Shown here in pieces: positions 1-6,455 of a stretch of 12,272 bases of DNA. Each line of letters begins with the position of its first letter. The first letter of the stretch is position 1. The stretch lies in NCBI GenBank assembly GCA_030616465.1, contig JAUWXH010000013.1, forward strand, positions 1 through 12,272, given 5' to 3'. This DNA is from Planctomycetota bacterium (GTDB taxonomy: Bacteria; Planctomycetota; Phycisphaerae; UBA1845; Fen-1342). The notes below the pieces were generated by a model. That model made no database searches. It was not told where the DNA came from and saw only the letters and a list, made by a program, of their open reading frames with translations. Made by a program: the position numbers and the translations under genes.

Positions 1-35
1 CAAGCCCGCGGCTCGTTTGGCCTGCTCACAGTTGC

Positions 36-704
36 TCAAGGATCATCCATTGTCTTTTCGATCTGCGCGGCCAGACGCTCAGCGATCGTCAAGGAAACCT
101 GCGCGTCGGCCCGGTCAGTTCGACGCGGAAACACCTGCACGTAGCTCGCGCCTTTGCAGAAAAAGACAGCGCCGCCGACCTGGTACGCCGCATGCCCGAT
201 CGCGACGGGTGTTGCATCGGGTGGTTCTTCAGCACGGTACATCCCTAGCGCGTTTGCGGGTGTGCCCATGTCGTACCAGTAGACATCGACCGTCCGCTCG
301 CCGTTACCCTCGTGGCGATACATGCCGAACGTCAGCCCCACGACGTGAAACCGCAGGTACGCCTCGGCCCGCCCGTCGATCTTGACGTACAGATTGTCGG
401 CGGTGAACCGGTCCACCCGCGACGGTGGCCGCCAGTCCTCCAGCCCGGGATCCGGGAATGGGTTCTCCCCCTCGCCCGTGGAGCGGCGGGCAGCTTCAGC
501 CTCCGCGTCAGCCGGTTCCGGTGCCGCCGGCGCATAGGCTTCCTGATCGACATTGAACAGGTAGTCCCGGTTGGTGCCGACCTGGAGCACGAACGCCACG
601 ACGATTGCCGCAACCAGAAGAAGAATGAGGATCCCCAACACCTTCTCGGTGTTGCCGACCAGCTCGATCCTTCGCATGTAACGCCGTGCGAAAAACGTGC
701 GCAT
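36..704 (-). CDS. DUF6599-like membrane-anchored protein
   Basis: A 222-residue protein of unknown function. It has a basic N-terminus (MRTFFARRYMRR), one strongly hydrophobic helix at about residues 22-42, a Pro/Ala/Glu-rich linker at about 55-95 and a C-terminal globular domain from about 98 to 222. The C-terminal domain contains LYVKIDGRAEAYLRF and DVYWYDMGTPANALGMY, which I recognise as the style of DUF6599, a family common in planctomycetes and some other bacteria. One N-terminal helix with the bulk of the protein following it suggests an anchored protein whose domain lies outside the membrane. The ATG at 702-704 has a GGAG seven bases upstream (712-715), which supports this start. It is divergent from the spermidine-synthase-like gene. 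The cellular role is unknown; the family call rests on motif memory only. Confidence 0.8.
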   Translation of the reverse strand: MRTFFARRYMRRIELVGNTEKVLGILILLLVAAIVVAFVLQVGTNRDYLFNVDQEAYAPAAPEPADAEAEAARRSTGEGENPFPDPGLEDWRPPSRVDRFTADNLYVKIDGRAEAYLRFHVVGLTFGMYRHEGNGERTVDVYWYDMGTPANALGMYRAEEPPDATPVAIGHAAYQVGGAVFFCKGASYVQVFPRRTDRADAQVSLTIAERLAAQIEKTMDDP

Positions 705-773
705 CGTTCGTCTCCACAGCTAACCACCATAGCATATCATGCCGGAGATCAGCTTCGATAGAGGAACACGCCG
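705..773. promoter_or_regulatory. Divergent intergenic region with both ribosome binding sites
   Basis: These 69 bases separate two divergently transcribed genes, so both promoters probably lie here or just inside the genes. I see a ribosome binding site for each: CTCC at 712-715 (GGAG on the minus strand) and GAGGA at 761-765, eight bases before the plus-strand ATG. The AT-richer stretch around 726-741 could hold -10 elements, but no convincing -35/-10 pair is visible. Confidence 0.35.
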
Positions 774-3338
774 ATGGGCATCCCCGATACGGGCCGCGTG
801 CTGCATTCGTCCGACCGTTGGCGCCGCGTGTGGCTGAGCGTGCTCGTGGTGGCCTGGGGCGCACAGGCGATCGTGACGCAGTCGCTGCTGCTGCGCGAGG
901 CGCTCGTGTTGATGTTCGGCAGCGAGTTTGCCTGGGGCGTCGTCCTGTTTGCGTGGTTGCTCGGGGTGGCCGTGGGAGCGGCCTTCGGCGGATGGCTGGC
1001 CGAGCGTCTGGCACGCGCGGACGTGGCGCTCGTGGCGGTGCTGTTGGCCCTGAGCGTTGCGGCCTGCGTGGAGCTCTGGGTCTTTCGCGGGGCGCGCGCG
1101 TGGCTCGGCGTCGAGCCGGGGGAGCTCCTGCCGCTGCCGAAGACGGCCCTGGCGGCGATGTTGTTCGTCTCCCCGGCCAGCGCCCTGGTCGGAATGGCGT
1201 TCCCCCTCGCGTGCTGCATCGGTCGCGAAGAAGAGCCGCAGGCTTTAGCCTGCGCGGGAACAGCGCGCGGGTCGATACCCGCCGCTCGCGGTCTCTTGCA
1301 GTTCGGTCACGTTTATGCCCTGGAATCGGCCGGGAGCCTGATCGGCGGGGCGGCGTTCAGCTTCTGGGCGGTCGAGCATCTGACGCCCATCCAAACCGCG
1401 CTAACCTGTGCTGCCGTGATGGCGGCGGCCGCAGCCGGATTACTCGCCACCCCACCCCTGTGGGGTCACCTGCGCACAGTCCCGTCTGCCCGTGCGTCTC
1501 TGCCCACAAGCACGGGCAAGCGAAGACGCCTGCCCGTGGCACCCGCTGCGTTGGCCGTGATCGCAGCGGCGGCGGTGCTGGTCGCGGTGCTCGCGGGCGA
1601 TGCGCTGAACCGCGGGCTCGTTGAACGCCGCTGGCGGAACGTCGCCCCGGGCTACGAGCTGGTCGCCGAGACGGAGTCGAAGTATCAGAACTTGGCCGTC
1701 GGTCGCCGGGCGGGGCAATTCACGCTCTACTGCGACGGAAAGATCTCGGCCGACTTCCCTGACCCGTACACATTCGTGCCGCTGGCCCACTTCTGGTTGT
1801 GCCAGCACCCTGAGCCGCGGCGGGTGCTTGTACTGGGCGGCGGGGCCGAAGGGCTATTAGCCGAAATCCTCCGCCATCCGATCGAGCACATTGACTATGT
1901 CGAGCCGGACCCGCGCCAGATCGAGCTGGTGGAACCATACCTGGCCGAGGTGGACCGACAGGCGCTGAGCGACCCGCGCGTCACCGTGCACCATGTCGAT
2001 GCCCGCTACTATGTCAAGACGCAGCGCGCGCGGTTCGACCTAGTCATCGCCCGCTTGCCCGAACCTACCTCTGCCCTGCGCGCGCGCTTCTACACCGACG
2101 AGTTCTATAGCGAGCTCCGCCGAGCGATGACGGCCCGATCGGTCTTATGCATGACGGTGACGGCGGCACCGGGCGAGCTATCCCCGGTTTCGCGCGAGTA
2201 CCTGGCCTCCGTCCGGGCCACGTTGCGACGCCGATTCCCTCATCTGGTCGTCGCCTGGGGCGATCCGGCCCAGTTGCTGGCGGCTACCGAGCCCGGCCTG
2301 ACCGCGATCGATCCCGCCGAGCTGGCACGGCGTTACACGCAGCGCGGCGTGAAGTCGGAACTGTTTATTCCGGAGTGGTTCGGCTCCACTGACTGGCTGG
2401 AGCCAGGCAAGCTGGCCCGGCGTGCGGCTGACCTGGACGAGGCGGAAGACGTCCAAATCAGCACCGACCTGCGACCCTCGGTCTACGTGCAACGCCTGGT
2501 GCTGTGGGAAGCCATGACCGCCGGAGGTGTAGGGCCGGGTAGAAGCGGCGGCGGAGTAATCGAATCGCTGCGTAACGTCAGCCTCGCCGGACTCGTGGCA
2601 ACCTTGGCGGCAGCCGGCGGAATCACGCTGCTCGTCTGCCGGCTGCGACGCCGGGCACGCGACGGCTGGGCAACCGGCGCGATCACGCTCTCGATTGGAA
2701 CGACCGGCTTCGCGACAATGGCGCTGAGTGTCGTCTGGCTCTTCGCGTTTCAGAACCTCTACGGTTACGTCTACCAGCGCATCGGTTGGATCATCGCCCT
2801 CTTCATGGGCGGCCTCGTGCTGGGGTGCATCCTGGCTCAACGCGTAGGGCGGGCACTGCCCACCTCTCGCTTGGACGGCTCGACGCCGGCGCCGCGGGAG
2901 CGTGGTGGGCGGTGCCCACCCTACGCAGACGCGCCGCGTCTGTGGCGCTGCCTCGTCGGCGTGGACGTGCTGCTGGCGATATTGGCGCTGGCGATTCCAT
3001 TCCTTCTGCCGATGCTGGCAGCGCTGCAAGCCAGCCCGCGCACATTCGCGCTCGTGGAATGGTGCGTCTCGATCATGGTGGTTCTGACCGGTTTACTCGG
3101 CGGGGCGGCCTTTCCGCTGGCCGGCCGTTTGCAGCTCGGTTTCAGCGGGCGCACGGGAGCCGCCGCCGGCAACGTCGTCGGCGCCGATCACGCCGGCGCG
3201 TGCCTCGGCGCCCTGCTGTGCGGCATCCTGCTGGTGCCGGTCTTCGGCACCGCCACGGCCGCCTTCCTCCTGGCGGGAATGAAACTCACCTCCGCCACGC
3301 TGCTGGCGCTTGGCCGACGGTTCAGTTCCGCGGCTTGA
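774..3338 (+). CDS. Membrane-embedded spermidine-synthase-like protein
   Basis: An 854-residue protein with hydrophobic segments at about residues 18-280, a soluble methyltransferase-fold domain at about 290-580 and a second membrane block at about 600-850. The central domain has a SAM-type nucleotide loop (VLVLGGGAEG, 351-360), an acidic VEPDP (376-380), VDARYY (408-413) and FYTDEFYSELR (439-449), all in the order seen in spermine/spermidine synthases. The catalytic Asp region, usually a D-x-x-D-P-type motif, reads ARLPEPTS (426-433), so classical aminopropyl transfer is doubtful; this pattern is typical of membrane-fused spermidine-synthase-like proteins of unknown substrate. GAGGA lies eight bases before the ATG. 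Three palindromic elements are translated inside the gene, at residues about 155-170, 227-255 and 690-718. The 3' end overlaps the convergent radical SAM gene by 17 bp. Fold is confident, activity is not. Confidence 0.85.
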   Translation: MGIPDTGRVLHSSDRWRRVWLSVLVVAWGAQAIVTQSLLLREALVLMFGSEFAWGVVLFAWLLGVAVGAAFGGWLAERLARADVALVAVLLALSVAACVELWVFRGARAWLGVEPGELLPLPKTALAAMLFVSPASALVGMAFPLACCIGREEEPQALACAGTARGSIPAARGLLQFGHVYALESAGSLIGGAAFSFWAVEHLTPIQTALTCAAVMAAAAAGLLATPPLWGHLRTVPSARASLPTSTGKRRRLPVAPAALAVIAAAAVLVAVLAGDALNRGLVERRWRNVAPGYELVAETESKYQNLAVGRRAGQFTLYCDGKISADFPDPYTFVPLAHFWLCQHPEPRRVLVLGGGAEGLLAEILRHPIEHIDYVEPDPRQIELVEPYLAEVDRQALSDPRVTVHHVDARYYVKTQRARFDLVIARLPEPTSALRARFYTDEFYSELRRAMTARSVLCMTVTAAPGELSPVSREYLASVRATLRRRFPHLVVAWGDPAQLLAATEPGLTAIDPAELARRYTQRGVKSELFIPEWFGSTDWLEPGKLARRAADLDEAEDVQISTDLRPSVYVQRLVLWEAMTAGGVGPGRSGGGVIESLRNVSLAGLVATLAAAGGITLLVCRLRRRARDGWATGAITLSIGTTGFATMALSVVWLFAFQNLYGYVYQRIGWIIALFMGGLVLGCILAQRVGRALPTSRLDGSTPAPRERGGRCPPYADAPRLWRCLVGVDVLLAILALAIPFLLPMLAALQASPRTFALVEWCVSIMVVLTGLLGGAAFPLAGRLQLGFSGRTGAAAGNVVGADHAGACLGALLCGILLVPVFGTATAAFLLAGMKLTSATLLALGRRFSSAA
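1237..1282. repeat. Double hairpin palindrome inside the spermidine-synthase-like gene
   Basis: There are two adjacent inverted repeats. CGCAGGCT (1237-1244) and AGCCTGCG (1247-1254) form a perfect 8-bp stem with a TT loop. GCGGGT (1267-1272) and ACCCGC (1277-1282) form a perfect 6-bp stem with a CGAT loop. The unit encodes about residues 155-170 (PQALACAGTARGSIPA), a polar stretch between a hydrophobic segment and the conserved-looking GHVYALESAGSLIGG. The stems are read directly. Calling it a REP-type mobile palindrome is inference, supported by my recollection of similar sequences in planctomycete genomes. Confidence 0.6.
1454..1538. repeat. Cluster of nested palindromes inside the spermidine-synthase-like gene
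   Basis: Three hairpins can be drawn. ACCCC (1454-1458) pairs with GGGGT (1462-1466) over a TGT loop. GCCCGTGC (1488-1495) pairs perfectly with GCACGGGC (1510-1517). The latter arm, read as CACGGGCA (1511-1518), also pairs perfectly with TGCCCGTG (1531-1538). The shared middle arm means the last two hairpins are mutually exclusive. The stretch encodes a Pro/Ser/Arg-rich loop at about residues 227-255 (PPLWGHLRTVPSARASLPTS onwards) between two hydrophobic segments, where an insertion would do least damage. Confidence 0.55.
2842..2926. repeat. Long 85-bp inverted repeat inside the spermidine-synthase-like gene
   Basis: Two 23-bp arms (2842-2864 and 2904-2926) are reverse complements at 21 of 23 positions and enclose a 39-bp spacer. 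Arm 1 contains GGGC-ACT-GCCC and arm 2 contains GGGC-GGT-GCCC, so each arm can also fold on itself, as in a paired REP (BIME-like) unit. It is translated in frame as about residues 690-718, including VGRALPTS and RGGRCPPYAD, between two hydrophobic segments. I recognise GGRCPPYA-like peptides as a hallmark of such repeats read through in bacterial proteins. Family assignment is recollection; the symmetry is visible directly. Confidence 0.75.
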
Positions 3339-4566
3339 AGGCCAGGGCCTGCTGCTGCGACCAGACGCCGGGGATTGGGGTAGAGCATTTGGGGCACTTG
3401 CCATTTCTGATCTTGTTGGATGCGACGCGGAAGCCGACGCGGCGGATCAGCTCTGTCTGACAACTGTGGCAATAGGTGTTTTCACCGGGGTGCATCGGGA
3501 CGTTGCCGGCGTAGACGTAGTGCACGCCGGCGTCGAGAGCGATTTGGCGGCAGCGATCGAGCGTGGGGATCGGCGTGCGCGGCAGGTTGGTTACCCGGTA
3601 CGTCGGATGAAAACGCGTAAAGTGCATCGGCACGTCCGGCCCGAGGTGCTTGACCACCCATGCGCTCATCTGCTTGATCTCGTCCGGCGAGTCGTTGAGC
3701 GTCGGAATGATCAGAACGACGAGCTCGAGCCAGATGCCGATGTCCTTGAGGACTTCCAACGCTTCCAGCACCGGCTTGAGATGGCCCGCACACCACTCCG
3801 CGTAGAATCTCTCGGTAAACGCCTTGAGATCAACCTTGACGCCGGTCAGTTGCCGGCAGAGTTGGCGGAGGGGCTTTTCCTGAATGTAGCCGTTGGAGAT
3901 CATCACGCTCCCGATGCCGTGCTGGCGGGCCAACGCAGCGGCATCATGCATGTACTCGTAGAAGACAACCGGCTCGGAATAGGTATATGCGATCGTGGGG
4001 CAACGCCACTGTCTGCACTCGGCGACCAGCCGTCGGGGTAGCCACAGCCAACTGTCAACCTGCTCCGGGCGGAATTGGCTGATTCGCCAGTTTTGGCAGA
4101 ACTTGCACTCGATGTTGCAGCCGGCGGTGGCGATCGAGTACGCAGGTGTCCCCGGGAGATAATGAAATAGGGGTTTCTTCTCAATCGGGTCCACGTTGCG
4201 CGAGCAGAGAGCACCGTACACGAGCGTCTGATACTCCCCGCCCTGGTTTTCGCGGACGCCGCAATAGCCGCGCTCCACGTCGGCCACCGCGCACTCGCGT
4301 GGGCAGAGCGTACACTTGACCTGATTCTGCTCGAGCTTTTCCCAGAACATGGCCGGATGCCGGGCGACGCCTTCGAGCTTCGGCCCGGCCAGCGCCCCGG
4401 TGCCAGCCGCGTCCTGCTGAGCCAGGGCAAGCCCGCTTCTTCCGAGTGCACAGGCGGCCCCACAGGCCAGACCCCATCGAAGCAAATCGCGGCGCGACGG
4501 ACGATCAGAGCACGGCTGACACAGCCGTGCCACTCGGGGGACGAGAAGGTTCTCGAGGTTGTCCAC
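3322..4566 (-). CDS. AmmeMemoRadiSam system radical SAM protein with twin-arginine signal
   Basis: A 414-residue radical SAM protein matching the AmmeMemoRadiSam radical SAM component (TIGR04337-type, distantly related to pyruvate formate-lyase activases). The [4Fe-4S] motif is C150-x3-C154-x2-C157 (GCNIECKFCQNW). It is preceded by a second cysteine set, CTLCPREC (C85, C88, C92) with C102, and PIEKKPLFHYLPG (127-139). Later come TYSEPVVFYEYMHDA and VKVDLKAF, usual in this family. Near the C-terminus, C366-x2-C369 and C391-x2-C394 look like a zinc ribbon. Residues 24-45 (SRRDLLRWGLACGAACALG) form a twin-arginine-like signal, which is odd for an oxygen-sensitive enzyme. The start is GTG at 4564-4566, one base after the DUF362 stop, with GAGG six bases upstream. 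A 21-bp palindrome encodes residues 13-19. The reaction and substrate are unknown. Confidence 0.9.
   Translation of the reverse strand: MDNLENLLVPRVARLCQPCSDRPSRRDLLRWGLACGAACALGRSGLALAQQDAAGTGALAGPKLEGVARHPAMFWEKLEQNQVKCTLCPRECAVADVERGYCGVRENQGGEYQTLVYGALCSRNVDPIEKKPLFHYLPGTPAYSIATAGCNIECKFCQNWRISQFRPEQVDSWLWLPRRLVAECRQWRCPTIAYTYSEPVVFYEYMHDAAALARQHGIGSVMISNGYIQEKPLRQLCRQLTGVKVDLKAFTERFYAEWCAGHLKPVLEALEVLKDIGIWLELVVLIIPTLNDSPDEIKQMSAWVVKHLGPDVPMHFTRFHPTYRVTNLPRTPIPTLDRCRQIALDAGVHYVYAGNVPMHPGENTYCHSCQTELIRRVGFRVASNKIRNGKCPKCSTPIPGVWSQQQALAFKPRN
4510..4530. repeat. Perfect 9-bp palindrome in the radical SAM N-terminal coding region
   Basis: GCACGGCTG (4510-4518) and CAGCCGTGC (4522-4530) are perfect reverse complements around an ACA loop. 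On the coding strand the element gives ARLCQPC, residues 13-19, directly ahead of the twin-arginine motif. The CxxC pair made here is therefore best explained by the repeat and not by a metal site. I recall similar palindromes dispersed in planctomycete genomes; copy number in this genome cannot be judged from the window. Confidence 0.6.
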
Positions 4567-4567
4567 G

Positions 4568-5590
4568 TTACACCTCGACCCGTTGGATCTTGCTCAGGTC
4601 GGCCACGCCCAGCCCGCGGGCGGCGGCGGTGGCAATGTGCTTGGGCGGCTGGCCTTCCTCCGCGAGGGACTTGAGCCCCTTTTCCTTACGCTGCGTCTGG
4701 AGCAAGTGGGCGGCGACAGCGTCGGCCGCGACGAAGTCGCTGCTGACAATCAGCCCGCCGAACGGCCAAGCGAAGCCGGGGTGCTTGCCCGGGCCGGCGT
4801 GGTACTGCGCCCGCGTGCCGTCCACAACGGTCAGCCGCCATTTCGGGCGGATATACCGGTGCGACACAACGTCCACTACATACGGGTCACAGTTGTTGTC
4901 GTGATACTTGTTGGGGTTATGGATCGCACCGTAAAAGTTCTTCATGCCCAGGCTGGCACCGGCCAAATTGTGATCTTTGAGCACCGGGACAGAGATCAAC
5001 GTGTCCACCTGCTCGGCGACGATGCGCGAGAACCACGAGCCGATCTGCCCGCTACTCTCGATCCGCTGCTGATATCCTCCGCCGCGAACGGTCTGGTCGG
5101 CGTCCGTGCCGCGACACTGCACGCCGCGGCCCGACTTGTTGAGCTTGAAGCCGGCTTCGCCCAGCTCGTAGTCCAGGCGGTCCCAGATAATGATGTTCTC
5201 GGCCGGCACGCCCGCTCGGCGCAGGCCGGCGGCGATCGCGTCAACCACGGCCGGCTGCGTCGAAAGCCCCAGCGTATTGACCTTGATGCCGACACGGTTC
5301 TTCGGCGTGAACAACTGGCGCCAAGCGGCGGCAGCATCCGGGGCGTTGGTGAGCCGCTGCATCGCCGCATCGAGGAGTCTGCGCAGCAGCTCACGGTGCT
5401 CGTCCACCTTTCCGCGCGTCAGCTTCTCGTCGCGCGCGATCACCACGCGTGGAGGCGACTTGCCTGCTCGCTGGCGCGCTTTGGGTGGTTCAGCGCGACA
5501 TCCGGGCGTAGCGGTACCGCCGAACACGACGCCGGCCGCGGCCGCGCCGACCTGCGCCAGGAAATCACGCCGCGAACGTTCGCGCGCCAT
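4568..5590 (-). CDS. DUF362 domain protein with twin-arginine signal
   Basis: A 340-residue protein with a twin-arginine signal, SRRDFLAQVGAAAAG (6-20), followed by a hydrophobic stretch and Cys31 in TPGC, a poor lipobox match. The mature part carries the DUF362 pattern: VGIKVNTLGLSTQPAVVDAI (100-119), RRAGVPAENIIIWDR (124-138) and TLISVPVLKDHNLAGASLGM (197-216). DUF362 proteins have no firmly established activity; some family members are fused to ferredoxin domains, but none is visible here. The ATG at 5588-5590 is preceded by GGAGG (5599-5603) with an 8-base spacer. The stop is one base from the radical SAM start, so the two are almost certainly co-transcribed and probably translationally coupled. 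Export and function in the AmmeMemoRadiSam context are inferred from the signal and the neighbours. Confidence 0.88.
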   Translation of the reverse strand: MARERSRRDFLAQVGAAAAGVVFGGTATPGCRAEPPKARQRAGKSPPRVVIARDEKLTRGKVDEHRELLRRLLDAAMQRLTNAPDAAAAWRQLFTPKNRVGIKVNTLGLSTQPAVVDAIAAGLRRAGVPAENIIIWDRLDYELGEAGFKLNKSGRGVQCRGTDADQTVRGGGYQQRIESSGQIGSWFSRIVAEQVDTLISVPVLKDHNLAGASLGMKNFYGAIHNPNKYHDNNCDPYVVDVVSHRYIRPKWRLTVVDGTRAQYHAGPGKHPGFAWPFGGLIVSSDFVAADAVAAHLLQTQRKEKGLKSLAEEGQPPKHIATAAARGLGVADLSKIQRVEV

Positions 5591-5596
5591 GAGTGG

Positions 5597-5607
5597 AGCC
5601 TCCGGCT
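5597..5607. promoter_or_regulatory. Small hairpin over the DUF362 ribosome binding site
   Basis: On the minus strand, AGCC-GGA-GGCT (5607 down to 5597) can fold into a 4-bp stem with a 3-base loop that contains most of the GGAGG Shine-Dalgarno sequence (5603-5599). It lies eight bases before the DUF362 ATG. The stem is short and may be chance or another degenerate palindrome; any effect on translation is inference. Confidence 0.25.
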
Positions 5608-5669
5608 AGGGGTTCGCCAGCGACGACGGGTGGTCCACCTCTTCAGCCAAATGGCCCGCACGGCGGACC

Positions 5670-5732
5670 CTACTCCTGCTCGCCGAATACTTCCGTCTCG
5701 AACAAATGTATCTCGGCCTCCGCTTGTCTCCA
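5670..5732 (-). pseudogene. Remnant of a second AMMECR1 3' end
   Basis: Read on the minus strand, this piece encodes W-R-Q-A followed by EAEIHLFETEVFGEQE and a TAG stop. The intact MEMO1-AMMECR1 gene ends W-K-R-P followed by EAEIYSFEAEVFGEPE and TAG. In an ungapped comparison, 48 of 63 bases agree with 6456-6518, and 25 of the first 26 counting from the stop codon agree. A TGA at 5733-5735 stands directly upstream, so this is not an expressed extension of anything. It has the same orientation as the intact copy and lies on the other side of the MNT-HEPN pair, 79 bp before the DUF362 start. It is best read as the relict end of the gene that once directly preceded DUF362, or as a piece carried in with the pair. 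Confidence 0.75.
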
Positions 5733-5745
5733 TCATGCCGGACAA

Positions 5746-6132
5746 CTACTTGAGAGCTGCCTGCACTCCCTCGTAAACCCGCTCTGCCGCCGCCACGGCC
5801 TGACGAGCCTCCTGTTCCGACGGCTCCCCCGCCGCAACCGGATACCTGAGCATCACCGCGTAGGGTGTCAGTAACCGGCAATCCGCTTCCAACGCCGCTA
5901 GCGGTCCGCCGCCGGCGACGGCCTCAGCCAGCAGCGCCTCCAGATTGTGGGTACGGCTCACAGTCTGTCCGCGCGAAACCACAAACGCCTTGAGCATCTT
6001 TTCCGCCGCCTGCTGCGCGTGAAAGCAGATCGTATCCCACGGCACCTGCTCGGCACCGAGGTTATTCCGGATGTTGAGCAGGTCGCTTTCGGCCTTGGCG
6101 ATCCAGGTTCGCGGATCATCGGGGTTGTTCAT
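5746..6132 (-). CDS. HEPN domain protein, partner of the MNT nucleotidyltransferase
   Basis: A 128-residue all-helical HEPN protein (PF05168-like). Visible signatures are WIAKAESDLLNI near the start, FHAQQAAEKMLKAF (residues 37-50), THNLEALL and MLRYP. HEPN proteins paired with a minimal nucleotidyltransferase form toxin-antitoxin-like modules, in which the HEPN member is often an RNase with an R-x4-6-H motif. I find no R-x4-6-H here (the nearest is RGQTVSRTH), so it may be a non-catalytic or substrate-binding type. The ATG at 6130-6132 overlaps the end of the nucleotidyltransferase gene by 17 bp, and AAGG lies six bases upstream, which indicates coupled translation. The pair sits between the AMMECR1 gene and its duplicated end. 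Confidence 0.88.
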   Translation of the reverse strand: MNNPDDPRTWIAKAESDLLNIRNNLGAEQVPWDTICFHAQQAAEKMLKAFVVSRGQTVSRTHNLEALLAEAVAGGGPLAALEADCRLLTPYAVMLRYPVAAGEPSEQEARQAVAAAERVYEGVQAALK

Positions 6133-6433
6133 ACAACACCTTGCCTTGCGACTCGATTAGCCGGACGAGCGAGTTGCGGTATTGGCGTTGCTGCTTGACC
6201 TCCTGTGGTGTGTACACGACCACGTCCATGTCCCACCGATGCAGCCCGAACAGCCCGTTGATCACCCGCACCCGCTGTGCCGGCGGGTCGTGAGTCTCCA
6301 TTTCTACCATCAGGTCTAGGTCGCTGTCCGGGCGGGTCTCACCCCGCGCCCGACTGCCAAACATCACGATCCGTCGCGGGCGGAACGCCTCGACGATCTT
6401 CCGGACAATCTCCTCGATCGGCGGCTCCATCAT
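6116..6433 (-). CDS. MNT-type minimal nucleotidyltransferase
   Basis: A 105-residue protein of the DNA polymerase beta-like minimal nucleotidyltransferase group. The exact GSx10DxD active-site pattern is present: G26-S27 in MFGSRARG, then D38-L-D40, with a likely third acidic residue in WDMDVVVY (D68 or D70). Known MntA-type antitoxins silence HEPN toxins by adding AMP to a tyrosine; that chemistry is only inferred here. Two tandem ATG codons (6431-6433 and 6428-6430) begin the gene, 22 bases after the MEMO1-AMMECR1 stop, with only a weak purine-rich AGAG-type ribosome site. The 3' end overlaps the HEPN gene by 17 bp. Confidence 0.9.
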   Translation of the reverse strand: MMEPPIEEIVRKIVEAFRPRRIVMFGSRARGETRPDSDLDLMVEMETHDPPAQRVRVINGLFGLHRWDMDVVVYTPQEVKQQRQYRNSLVRLIESQGKVLYEQPR

Positions 6434-6455
6434 GAGTAACTCTGCTCTCTGTCAC

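Noticed and set aside
1..35. Possible gene or element at the left edge
   Set aside because: Only 35 bases lie beyond the DUF6599-like stop; nothing can be identified.
686..1624. Long plus-strand reading frame over the 5' part of the spermidine-synthase-like gene
   Set aside because: Arg/Gly-rich translation with no fold, out of frame with a gene that has clear motifs; a high-GC shadow.
2178..3029. Long minus-strand reading frame opposite the spermidine-synthase-like gene
   Set aside because: Low-complexity Gln/Arg-rich translation, no ribosome site, and opposite strand to a well-supported gene.
4510..4521. CxxC pair in the radical SAM N-terminus as a metal site
   Set aside because: The two codons lie inside a perfect DNA palindrome, which explains them better; the true cysteine motifs come later.
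5440..5745. Minus-strand 101-codon reading frame running through the gap before DUF362
   Set aside because: Its frame is shifted from both DUF362 and the AMMECR1 remnant and its composition is Arg-rich; not a gene.
4559..5776. 405-codon plus-strand reading frame opposite DUF362
   Set aside because: It mirrors the codon structure of the DUF362 gene; its translation shows no recognisable domain and it runs through the AMMECR1 remnant.
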